A stretch of 56,915 nt of DNA from Streptomyces sp. rh34 (lineage in GTDB: Bacteria; Actinomycetota; Actinomycetes; Streptomycetales; Streptomycetaceae), in contig NZ_NTGZ01000013.1 in the NCBI RefSeq assembly GCF_002551245.1, positions 1 to 56,915 on the forward strand. Direction: 5' to 3'. The position numbers and the translations under genes are program-made. The notes beneath the pieces are model-generated. The model did no database searches. It saw only the letters and a program-made list of their open reading frames with translations, and was not told the origin of the DNA. This document shows positions 35,446 to 43,003 of this stretch, one piece after another (position 1 is the first letter of the stretch; each line of letters begins with the position of its first letter).

Positions 35446-35746
35446 GGCACGAGCGGGCCACGCGCCGCCGGCACCATCACTTCCTCACGGCACACCCCGC
35501 CCCCCAGCCAGGCCATCTCGTGCAGCAACCCGCTGTCCATGGAGGGGTCCTGGACCGTGGGCAGCGACCGCCAGTCCAGCGCCACGTGCCGGGTGCGGGG
35601 TGCCGGGTGCCGGGTGCGAGCAGGAAGTACATGCTGCGCTCACCGAGACCGGAGCGGACGCCGGGCCGGGCGTGGGGGCCGGTGAACTGCAGGATTTCGC
35701 CGCACCCTGAGCAACGCCGGGGCAGTTGGCACCGGAAGTCGCTCAC
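35409..35746 (-). pseudogene. Frameshifted small Cys-containing protein interrupted by a 7-bp repeat
   Basis: From GTG 35746, which overlaps the kinase stop (GTGA), the minus strand reads VSDFRCQLPRRCSGCGEILQ, a short zinc-ribbon-like CxxC segment, on to GERSMYFLLAPGTR. It then enters the repeat at 35589-35616. After the repeat the original frame is meaningless, but the shifted frame reads HVALDWRSLPTVQDPSMDSG and LLHEMAWLGGGVCREEV, ending at 35409. A change of one repeat copy up, or two down, would join the two halves into one ~100-aa protein. Function unknown; coupling to the kinase suggests a related role. Confidence 0.65.
35589..35616. repeat. Four tandem copies of a 7-bp unit (CCGGGTG) inside a reading frame
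   Basis: Units CCGGGTG, CGGGGTG, CCGGGTG, CCGGGTG lie back to back at 35589-35616. Seven is not a multiple of three, so copy-number change shifts the minus-strand frame; 2, 5 or 8 copies give an open gene, and the present 4 give a broken one. Confidence 0.85.
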
Positions 35747-36843
35747 CCGCGCGGCGTGGCGGGCAGGACGGCGGTGAGACGCCAGCCGTCGTCACCGTAC
35801 GGCCCCGCCGAGAGGGTCCCGCCGAGGGCCTGTGCGTGCTCGGTGAGAGCGGGGAGGCCCAGGCCGCCCCGGGAGGCGCGGCGGCGGGCCGGGGCGCGGG
35901 CACTGCGGTCGTTGGTGACCCGGATCTCCACCGTGGTGGCCGTCGGCACGAACGCGACGGTGGCGCGGGAGGCGTCAGGGGCGTGCCGGCGGATGTTGGT
36001 CAGCGCCTCGACGACGATGCGGTAGGCGGCGGTGCCCGCCTCGCGGGAGAGCACTTCCGTGACCGCCGGAGGCAGATCCAGATGCGCCTCGGTGGCTCCC
36101 GCCGAGGTGAAGTTCGCGATCAGAGCACCTAGTTGGGAGATGTCGGGGAGCGGTTCGGTGGTGGGAGCATCCGGACCGTGCAGCATCTCCACCGTCCGGT
36201 CCATCGCGGCCAGGGCGCTCAGGCCCGCCTTCTCGATGCTTTCCAGGGCGAGCATCGCCTGGGAGAGGTCGGTGGCGGCGACGAAACGCGCCGCCTGGGC
36301 CTGGACGACGATCCCGCTGATGTCATGGGCGACGAAGTCGTGCAGGTCGCGGGAGAGCTGTAGTCGCTGGGCGCTGCGGGCCTCGGCCACCGCTCGCCGA
36401 CGACGCGCTTCCTGGCGGCGGAGGTGGGCGCCGGCCGCCACGGCGGCCGCTGCGGGAAGAAGCCAGAAGGTGGCGATGCCGATGGACTCCAGGAAGGACT
36501 CGTCGGGGACCAGCACCAGCGGCCAGACGGTCACCGCGAGGGCGGCCGCCGGGAGGGCCTGCCGGAGCTCGCGCGGGGGTGACCAGCGGGTGATCAGGGT
36601 CAGGAGGATCAGCAGGAAGGCGACCTCCACCAGCTTCCAGACGGAGGCGAAACCAGCCGTCGGCAAGGCGGAGGTGGTGATCAGGGAGAGGGCCGCGCAG
36701 ACCGTGGTCGGGTGGGCGAGGCGGCCGAGCCGCTGACGGAGCGCGGCACGGGGGCGGGCGACGGCCCACACCAGCGCGCCCGCTGCCGCGAGCGACGGCA
36801 GAGCACCGAACGCCTGGCCGGCCGGGCCGGTTGATTCCCACAT
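35743..36843 (-). CDS. NarL-type sensor histidine kinase (HisKA_3), no adjacent regulator
   Basis: 366 aa from ATG 36843 (MWESTGPAGQAFGALPSLAAAGALVWAV). Four or five N-terminal membrane helices, then dimerisation box LQLSRDLHDFVAHDISGIVVQAQAAR with the phospho-accepting His in LHDFVAHD. The HATPase domain has AAYRIVVEALTNIRRHAPD and RGGLGLPALTEHAQALGGTL. Kinases of this class normally sit beside a LuxR-type regulator, but none is present in the flanking genes; instead a small overlapping gene follows. Either the partner is elsewhere or it was lost. Confidence 0.9.
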   Translation of the reverse strand: MWESTGPAGQAFGALPSLAAAGALVWAVARPRAALRQRLGRLAHPTTVCAALSLITTSALPTAGFASVWKLVEVAFLLILLTLITRWSPPRELRQALPAAALAVTVWPLVLVPDESFLESIGIATFWLLPAAAAVAAGAHLRRQEARRRRAVAEARSAQRLQLSRDLHDFVAHDISGIVVQAQAARFVAATDLSQAMLALESIEKAGLSALAAMDRTVEMLHGPDAPTTEPLPDISQLGALIANFTSAGATEAHLDLPPAVTEVLSREAGTAAYRIVVEALTNIRRHAPDASRATVAFVPTATTVEIRVTNDRSARAPARRRASRGGLGLPALTEHAQALGGTLSAGPYGDDGWRLTAVLPATPRG

Positions 36844-37023
36844 GTGATCAGCGTACGAGCGGGCGCGCTGGCGGGGCTCTCTGCCGAACGGCATAGATGA
36901 GGCGGCCGGCGGCGTGATCTCCGTGCCGATCGGCCGATGGAATCGCGGAGCGCCGACGGTGAGGCTTGAGCCGTCCGACCGACCACGGCACCACAAACAC
37001 CCTTCATCTCTTGGGAGTTCATC

Positions 37024-37695
37024 ATGCGCAACACCGCAATCGGCACTACGGCGATCGTCGCCGTCGTCACCGGGCTGGTCGCGGCCGGGCCCGCTCCCGC
37101 AGCCCCTGCCACGTCCACGTCCACGTCCGCGTCCGCGTCTGCGTCCGCCGGGAAGAAGCCGGTGAAGAACGCGAGCGTCCACGGGGAAGCGCGCATCTCC
37201 TACATCGAGTCGGTCGACGACGACATCCGCTTCACCATCCACGCCGAACAGACGCCATTCACCCGGCCGATGCCCCCCAAGGCCCCCCAGGGCCTGTCCA
37301 CGGACGCCCGAGGCACCCTGAAGCTCTCCCACACCTCCCGGAGCGGAGCCGCGGGGTGGGCGGAGGCCCGGGTGGACTGCCTGGTCACCAGCGGCCGGAC
37401 GGCGACCCTGACCGCAGTCGTGACGAAGTCGAACGTCGAGGAGATCGGCGCCCGGCTGGGCATCAGCGTGCAGCAGGGCGGCAGGGGCGAGCCGGACCGG
37501 CTCGGCTTCTCCTGGGGGGTGGTGAACGTCGACCCGGAGAACGTGGACGAGAACGGCCTGCCCGTAAGTCCGCGGGCAGGTACGTGCATGGCGCCCGCAC
37601 CGTTCACGACCGTGATCAAGGGCGGCTACGAGGTCGTCCACGCCGAGATCACCAAGTCTCCCACGCAGCCAGGGGCGACGGCCCGCCGTGGCTGA
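37024..37695 (+). CDS. Secreted protein with Ser/Thr/Ala repeat linker
   Basis: 223 aa from ATG 37024 with GGGAG upstream. Signal peptide MRNTAIGTTAIVAVVTGLVAAGPAPAA, then a STSTSTSASASASASAG linker encoded by a 6-bp tandem repeat (about 37108-37149). A beta-rich domain follows (ASVHGEARISYIESVDDDIRFTIHAEQTPF to TVIKGGYEVVHAEITK) containing two Cys likely to form a disulphide. Extracellular; function unknown. Its end overlaps the next start by 8 bp, so the two are probably cotranscribed. Confidence 0.8.
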   Translation: MRNTAIGTTAIVAVVTGLVAAGPAPAAPATSTSTSASASASAGKKPVKNASVHGEARISYIESVDDDIRFTIHAEQTPFTRPMPPKAPQGLSTDARGTLKLSHTSRSGAAGWAEARVDCLVTSGRTATLTAVVTKSNVEEIGARLGISVQQGGRGEPDRLGFSWGVVNVDPENVDENGLPVSPRAGTCMAPAPFTTVIKGGYEVVHAEITKSPTQPGATARRG

Positions 37696-38239
37696 CACCC
37701 TGGTCGCCGGAACGGCCGTCACCGCCGTGCCCCGCGTCCCCCGTTCCATCCGCTGTGCGGCGCACGCCGCCGCGCTGACCCTGGTGCCTACCGGGCTGTG
37801 GCGCGTCGCCATCGCCTTCGGCTGGGACTCCGGCTTCACCGAGGAGAACCTCAGCCCGGACAACTTCCCCAGCACCGAGTCCTTCTACCTCATCGGCCTC
37901 AGCCTGCTGGCCGAGGCACTCGGACTGCTCACCCTGGGCCTGGTCCACCGATGGGGTGAGGAGTTCCCGCACTGGGTGCCTGCCCTGGGCGGCCGGAGAA
38001 TCCCCGTACCGGCGGCGGTGATCCCCGCGTCGCTCGGCGCGGCGCTCGTCACTCTCATCACGGTGAGCGGCGCGTTCAACTGGAACGACGCGGACAACAT
38101 GGGGGCCGCCGGGTCCCCCGACGGATTCCACTACTGGCTGATGACCGCCTGCTATCTCCCTCTGCTGGCCTGGGGCCCGCTGCTCGCGGTGGTCACGGCG
38201 GCCTACTACCTCCGCCGACGCCCGGGGCGGTGCCGCTGA
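37688..38239 (+). CDS. Hypothetical integral membrane protein
   Basis: 183 aa from GTG 37688, overlapping the secreted-protein gene. About four membrane helices: AAHAAALTLVPTGLWRVAIAF, FYLIGLSLLAEALGLLTLGLV, VPAAVIPASLGAALVTLITVSG and YWLMTACYLPLLAWGPLLAVVTAAYYL. The WGWDSGFTEENL-like extracellular loop and FHYWLMTACYLPLLAWGPLL end recur in Streptomyces proteins of unknown function. Probably acts with the secreted protein upstream. Confidence 0.8.
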   Translation: MADTLVAGTAVTAVPRVPRSIRCAAHAAALTLVPTGLWRVAIAFGWDSGFTEENLSPDNFPSTESFYLIGLSLLAEALGLLTLGLVHRWGEEFPHWVPALGGRRIPVPAAVIPASLGAALVTLITVSGAFNWNDADNMGAAGSPDGFHYWLMTACYLPLLAWGPLLAVVTAAYYLRRRPGRCR

Positions 38240-38368
38240 GCCCTCGAAGGCCGACCGGGCCCACCTTGCGGGTGCGGCCCGGTTACGACACCGTGCAGAG
38301 GCAGCTGATGCCGGTGGACATGGAGAATCACCCGGCACGGCGGCGGCGGTGACGACAGGGAGCAGCAC

Positions 38369-38785
38369 ATGATCCGCATGAGCAGAGACGCGAACGGGGC
38401 ACTCGAACCGCGTCTGCGCCTGAGCGGCGTCATGGCGCGCGGCGCGGCGTACGGCGTGGGGGCCGCGGTCTGCGTGGCCGTCGCCGTATTCACCGTGCGG
38501 GAGCACGACACCCGCCTCGACCTGCTGGAAGCGACCACCTATCTGGGACTGGTGACGGGCGCGGTCTTCTTGGTGATCGGGCTGTTCTTCTGGGCGTGCA
38601 GCCTCGGTGACATCCTGCGCTGGCGGGACTTCTTCACGACGACCGGCCCCCATGAAGTGGTCTCCGTCGTCGGACCGTCCCTGGTCCGCGCCGGCACCTT
38701 CCTGCTGGTCCCTGTTCCGTTCGCCTACGGTCTGGGCGAACTCGTCGCGTCGGCGGCGTACGGCTCCTGGTTGAGGGGGGCTTGA
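38369..38785 (+). CDS. Small hypothetical membrane protein
   Basis: 138 aa from ATG 38369. Three predicted helices: MARGAAYGVGAAVCVAVAVFTV, LGLVTGAVFLVIGLFFWACSL and VRAGTFLLVPVPFAYGLGELVASA. No catalytic motif. The spacing of 129 bp from the previous gene allows a separate promoter. Function unknown. Confidence 0.7.
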   Translation: MIRMSRDANGALEPRLRLSGVMARGAAYGVGAAVCVAVAVFTVREHDTRLDLLEATTYLGLVTGAVFLVIGLFFWACSLGDILRWRDFFTTTGPHEVVSVVGPSLVRAGTFLLVPVPFAYGLGELVASAAYGSWLRGA

Positions 38786-38928
38786 GGGTACTGCCGCCGC
38801 CGCTCGGAACCGTGCGATCAGGTGCCCGGGAACCTCCCAGCGCGCCTCGGGACGCCCCGTACATGCCGCCCTTGAGCACCAGGGGCACGTCCGGCTCTCC
38901 GGGGAATGCGGCCGCGGCAGGTCAGCGG

Positions 38929-39332
38929 TCAGGACGAGGGGGCAGGCCCCACCGGTACCGGGGTCTCGGCGGCCCAGAAGTCGGATAGGCATTGGGGGTG
39001 GGGAGCTCTCCCTCGTACGCGCGGCCGTTGGCCACCTTCATGGGCGCGGCCACCTTCGACTCGTCAACGCAGGGCTGGTGACCTCGAAGAACGCCTGCCC
39101 CTTGTAGCCGGACTTGACTTCGATGCCGAAGCCGTCCGGGGACGAGGCGATGATCGTGGGCAGGTCCTTGCTCGGATTCACCATCTTGATCCGGTTGTCG
39201 CTCGCTCTCCAGAAACGCTCGACCACGCCGAGGAAGTTGCCTCGACGCTGTTCGGAGACGACCGTCATCACAGTCCGGTAGCGCGTCACGTCGCAGCTGC
39301 CGGTCATCGACGCACGGGATCCCGCCGGACTC
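38929..39332 (-). pseudogene. Multiply frameshifted unidentified gene
   Basis: On the minus strand MTGSCDVTRYRTVMTVVSEQ begins a protein-like frame at about 39308 and runs to GYKGQAFFEVTSPAL. The reading then moves to a second frame (VDESKVAAPMKVANGRAYEGELPTPNAYP) and to a third (SDFWAAETPVPVGPAPSS) ending at 38929. Each piece has normal codon bias, which supports a once-intact gene with two later indels. The family was not recognised. Confidence 0.5.
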
Positions 39333-39439
39333 CTTGGCTGCCGTACCCACGGTGAGCGATCCGTGGGAATGCCCGATCGCCGTGGACGCTGCTCGCTCGC
39401 GCCGGCGCCCCGGGACACCCGTGGGACGACTACCGCAAC

Positions 39440-39477
39440 GCCTCCGCCACCAGCCCTTCGAGGCTGGCGGCGGAGGC
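39440..39477 (-). terminator. Strong hairpin downstream of the pseudoprotease gene
   Basis: 16-bp arms (39440-39455 and 39462-39477) with a single mismatch and a 6-nt loop, 33 bp past the stop of the minus-strand gene. No T-run, but long GC stems like this commonly end transcripts in Streptomyces. Confidence 0.6.
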
Positions 39478-39510
39478 GGTTACGGGGTACGACATGCGGT
39501 GCTGGTGGGA

Positions 39511-41043
39511 CTAGTTGGCCGGCGGCGGGGTGATGACGGGGGTGCCGAAGCTGCCGTTGCCCTTGCCCGGGTAGGCGAGAATGTTGCCGTTGGCGTGCAG
39601 GGCGACGAGGTCGTGCTTCTTGTCGGCGTTGAAGTCCGAGGAGTCGAGCAGACGGATGTTCTGCCAGCCGTCACCGGTCTTGACGCCGGCGCTGAAGGTG
39701 CCGTTGCCCTTGCCCTCGTAGAGGTTCAGGCTGCCATTGTCGTGCACGGCGTAGATGTCGATCCGGCCGTCGCCGGTGAACTCACCGCCGGCGATCATAC
39801 GCATGCCGTCCCATCCGGTACCGGCCTGGACACCGGCGGCGAAGCCGTTGCCCTTGCCCGCGTAGAAGTAGAGGGTGCCGTTGGTGTGGAGGGCCATCAG
39901 GTCGGCCTTCTTGTCACCATTGAAGTCACCGGCGCCGAGCAGGCGGAAGTTGTTCCATCCAGTGCCGACGACCGAGGACCCGGTGACCCCGCCCGTCCCG
40001 TTGCCGGGGTAGAGGTAGAGGCTGCCGCCGGTGTGGGTGCCGAGGATGTCCGGCTTGCCGTCTCCGGTGAAGTCGGCGGTGCTCAGCATGCGCATCCCGC
40101 TCCACCGGCCCGGGCTGACCTTGGCGGGCGCGCCGAATCCGCCCTGGCCGTCACTGGGGTGGAGGTAGAGGAGCTCGTCGTCCGCGTCGACGGCGAGCAG
40201 GTCGCCCTTGCCGTCGCCGTTGAAGTCGGTGGACGTCATCAGCAGCGCCCACGACCGCTTCACGGTCGTAGCGATCCAGTCGGTCACGTCGTCGGTGCGC
40301 GTGGCGAGGGCATCGGTGCGGGTCTCGGTCACACCCAGGCAGCCGCCCTGGAAGGAGCGGGTGGCGATGCCCTGGAGTTCGACGCCGCCGGCGGTGTCCC
40401 TCAGCAGCGGAGCCCCGGTGTCGCCTTTGCACAGCGCGTCGTTCACCGTGGCGCCGGTCAAGGACAGCTCGGTGGCGGAGACCGAACCCACCGTCATCGA
40501 TGCCGCGTGGGCCGTGTCCGGCACCCACTCCGTCTTGGTGCGGCCGAAGCCGACCGCCCGCAGGGTGTCGGCCTGGGCCGCGGGAGAGGCGCTCACCACG
40601 AAGGGCGTGATGCCGGCGGCGGGCGCGGCGATACGAGCCATGACCAGGTCGCGGCCGGCGGAGGGGATCAGCTCGACGACTTCGGAGACGTGTCCGACGG
40701 TGCCCGACAGCGAGCTGCGGCCGATGGTCGCCATGGTCTTCAGGGCGGGCTTGCCCGCGGGGATCTCCACCGATCCGCCAGGGTTGGCGGAGAAGCAGCT
40801 CGCCGCGGTCAGCACCCACTGGCGGTCGACCAGCGCGCCGGAACAGGAGCGGGCGGTGTCGCCTTCACCGATGTGGAGGCGTGCGGTGGATGCCTGAAGA
40901 GCGGCGGGGGCCGCGGAACCGGCAACGGCCACGGCCTGCGTGCCGGTGAAGGTGGCAGAGCCTGCGGTGGCTGCCAGGACCACTCCGAGTATGACGAGGC
41001 GTGTGCTGGTGCGTGTACGTCTGCGGGGCACGGGTCGGATCAT
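39511..41043 (-). CDS. Secreted trypsin-fold pseudoprotease with FG-GAP/VCBS repeats
   Basis: 510 aa from ATG 41043. Signal peptide STRLVILGVVLAATAGSATFTGTQAVAVA. The S1 domain (~50-250) keeps WVLTAASCF, SAGRDLVMARI, GFGRTKTEW and CKGDTGAPLL. The active-site His is Ser82 (TAASC for TAAHC) and the nucleophile Ser is Thr209 (GDTG for GDSG); only Asp132 remains. Five FG-GAP/VCBS repeats follow (STDFNGDGKGDLL, STADFTGDGKPDIL, GAGDFNGDKKADLM, AGGEFTGDGRIDIY, DSSDFNADKKHDLV), forming a beta-propeller-like stalk with acidic metal loops. Likely an extracellular binding protein, not a protease. Similar altered-triad proteins are frequent in Streptomyces. Confidence 0.9.
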   Translation of the reverse strand: MIRPVPRRRTRTSTRLVILGVVLAATAGSATFTGTQAVAVAGSAAPAALQASTARLHIGEGDTARSCSGALVDRQWVLTAASCFSANPGGSVEIPAGKPALKTMATIGRSSLSGTVGHVSEVVELIPSAGRDLVMARIAAPAAGITPFVVSASPAAQADTLRAVGFGRTKTEWVPDTAHAASMTVGSVSATELSLTGATVNDALCKGDTGAPLLRDTAGGVELQGIATRSFQGGCLGVTETRTDALATRTDDVTDWIATTVKRSWALLMTSTDFNGDGKGDLLAVDADDELLYLHPSDGQGGFGAPAKVSPGRWSGMRMLSTADFTGDGKPDILGTHTGGSLYLYPGNGTGGVTGSSVVGTGWNNFRLLGAGDFNGDKKADLMALHTNGTLYFYAGKGNGFAAGVQAGTGWDGMRMIAGGEFTGDGRIDIYAVHDNGSLNLYEGKGNGTFSAGVKTGDGWQNIRLLDSSDFNADKKHDLVALHANGNILAYPGKGNGSFGTPVITPPPAN

Positions 41044-41363
41044 CCTTGCTGTAGTTCGAAGGACGACGGGAAAGGGGCGTCGTCCGCTACGGCTGGTGCG
41101 ATGAGCCGCTCGGAGCCCGACCCGCCCGACGCCCCTCCCGCCGTCACGCGGATCGACGCGTCGGCGTGAGCCCGCCGAAGGAAATCCACCCACTGGCCCA
41201 GCATTGCCGATCACCGAATGAAAGCAGCCGCAGGAAGATCGGACCAAGTGATAACCAACGAGTAAAGCATGCCAAAAACCGCTTCGCGGACGTGAGTTGT
41301 GTCACCCTCGCAAAGGTTGTAGCAATTTTACGCAGAATGTGGTCCTGAGCACGGCCGGCAAGC
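41044..41363. other. Upstream region of the pseudoprotease gene with an AT-rich island
   Basis: 320 bp without a gene. The part 41200-41345 has roughly half A+T, far below the GC of the rest of the window, and holds A/T tracts such as CCAAAAACC and AGCAATTTTACG. It probably contains the promoter of the minus-strand pseudoprotease. Confidence 0.55.
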
Positions 41364-41771
41364 TCAGTCCTCCTGGCCCGGGGTGGTGGACAGCACCAGC
41401 GAGACGGGCTCCGTCTGCTGGTTGGAGGCGGAGACGCGGGTGGTGTGGCGGGCGAGGCGCAGCCCCATGGCCGTGAGGGCGTCGGTGTCGTAGAGCGCGC
41501 ACAGGAGCGCCGCCGCGGCCGGGAGCGACAGCGGAGTGGCCGGATCGTGCCCCAGCAGGGCGGCCGTTTCGGGGTCGTTGAGGGCGGCCTGCCCGGCGTG
41601 GGCGAGTACCTGACGGGGGTCGTCGACGATGAGCTCGTCGATCTGGATCCGCTGGGCGCGGACGCGCAGGTCGAGGGGGCGGGCCGGGACGGACCGCGGG
41701 GCCCCGACGACGGACCGGAGCTTCGGACGGGCCGGACAGGTCAGGTCGGTCACGTCGGTCAGGTGGTTCAT
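41364..41771 (-). CDS. Hypothetical protein divergent from an XRE regulator
   Basis: 135 aa from ATG 41771 (MNHLTDVTDLTCPARPKLRSVVGAPRSVPARPLDLRVRAQRIQIDELIVDDPRQVLAHAGQAALNDPETAALLGHD). The longer frame (to 42065) reads through a low-complexity polypyrimidine tract and is rejected. No known domain; helical C-terminal half. Divergence from an XRE-DUF574 pair suggests it may be regulated by the XRE protein. Confidence 0.7.
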   Translation of the reverse strand: MNHLTDVTDLTCPARPKLRSVVGAPRSVPARPLDLRVRAQRIQIDELIVDDPRQVLAHAGQAALNDPETAALLGHDPATPLSLPAAAALLCALYDTDALTAMGLRLARHTTRVSASNQQTEPVSLVLSTTPGQED

Positions 41772-42133
41772 GCGGTGGGCTCCAGAGAACGGGCCGCCGG
41801 AACGGCAGTGCACGGAACGGCTGGGGCGGCCGGGGGGCTGGGGCGGGAACAGGGAACAGGGAGGGCGGGAACACAGGGAGGAAGGGAGGAAGGGAGGAGG
41901 GAGGAGGGAGGACGGGAACAGTCGGGGGGCGAGCTGGGACAGCGGGGGCGGAGCTGAAGCAGAGCGAACAAGATCGGCCCGGTCTCGCCGAGTTGGCGTG
42001 TGGTGGAGTCGGACATGCTTACCTTGAGAGCGCCGTGCGACCGTCGCAAGGTGCGCTGTGTGCACTGTGCGCAGACTGCGCGGAATGTCGGATGGATCGA
42101 GCCGGAGCGGGACCGGAGCGGGGAGGGGAAGCC
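41772..42133. other. Divergent intergenic region between hypothetical and XRE genes
   Basis: 362 bp. Contains a long purine-only tract (41875-41912) and, near the XRE gene, a short imperfect inverted repeat TGCGC/GCGCA around a TGTGTGCACTGT core (about 42053-42074), which could be an operator. No coding sequence was accepted. Confidence 0.5.
41875..41912. repeat. 38-nt uninterrupted polypurine tract of GGGA-type repeats
   Basis: Plus strand carries only A and G over 38 nt as repeated AGGGAGGA units, flanked by further GGGAACA repeats (41840-41925). Several GGG runs at short spacing could form a G-quadruplex; the complement is polypyrimidine. Confidence 0.8.
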
Positions 42134-43003
42134 GTGGCGCGCGAGAGGTCGGGCCGGACGGCGCGCCATCTGGTCCTGGTGGCCCGCCTGCGACGGCTGC
42201 GGGAGGGCGCCGGTCTGTCCGTCCCCCAGGCCGCCACGCAGCTGGGTTGGCATCCCTCGACGCTGCGGCGGCTGGAGCAGGCGCAGACCTCCCTCGACGT
42301 GGGGCAGGTGTCCGCCCTGCTCGCCGCCTACGGGGCGGGTGCGGCGGAGGCCGACGACATCATGGGGCGGCTCAACGCGGCCAACATGCCCGGCTGGTGG
42401 CATCCATGGCGCGATGCGATGGCTCCCTGGCTGATGGACCTGATGAGCGTCGAGTCCGCCGCCGGCGTCGTACGCACCTGGGACCCGGCGCTGGTGCCGC
42501 TGCTCCTGCGGACCCCGGCCTACGCGATGGCCGTGGACGAGCTCCGGTGCCCCGACCGGGACGCCGCCGGGCGGCAGCGCCGGGCGGACTTCCTGGTCGA
42601 GCGTCAGAAACGGCTCCAGGAGCAGCAGACCCGGCTCTGGGCCCTGCTTCCCGTCACCGCGCTGCGCGTCCGGGTGGGCGGCGACGACGTGATGCGTGAG
42701 CAGGTCCGATCGATCCAGCAGATCGCGGAGCGGGGTGATGTGACGGTGCAGCTGCACCCCGAGTACGCGCCGCCGCACCCGCTGACCGGCGTCCCGGCGC
42801 TGACGCTCTACCGGGTGGAGATCCGGGAGATCGCCGACCATGTGGTGCGGGAGGGCGGACTCCCCGGCACGGCGGAGGTGTGGGACAGCCCCCACCCCGT
42901 GCAGACGTATCAGGGAATGCTGGACGTGTCGTGCGTGATGGCGATGCGGCCGGCCCGAACAGGAGAGGTGTTACAGGATGAGTACGACCGGAAATGGGCC
43001 TGA
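42134..43003 (+). CDS. XRE-family regulator with DUF5753-like C-terminal domain
   Basis: 289 aa from GTG 42134, chosen because GGGAGGGG precedes it; earlier starts add Cys-rich non-family sequence. N-terminal HTH: LVLVARLRRLREGAGLSVPQAATQLGWHPSTLRRLEQAQ. The C-terminal domain, with YAMAVDELRCPDRDAAGRQRRADFLVERQKRL and QIAERGDVTVQLHPEYAPPHPLTGVPALTLYRVE, is the DUF5753 type found in Streptomyces XRE regulators that normally pair with DUF397 proteins. Here no DUF397 gene is present; the 3' end overlaps a DUF574 methyltransferase gene by 26 bp instead. Confidence 0.9.
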   Translation: MARERSGRTARHLVLVARLRRLREGAGLSVPQAATQLGWHPSTLRRLEQAQTSLDVGQVSALLAAYGAGAAEADDIMGRLNAANMPGWWHPWRDAMAPWLMDLMSVESAAGVVRTWDPALVPLLLRTPAYAMAVDELRCPDRDAAGRQRRADFLVERQKRLQEQQTRLWALLPVTALRVRVGGDDVMREQVRSIQQIAERGDVTVQLHPEYAPPHPLTGVPALTLYRVEIREIADHVVREGGLPGTAEVWDSPHPVQTYQGMLDVSCVMAMRPARTGEVLQDEYDRKWA

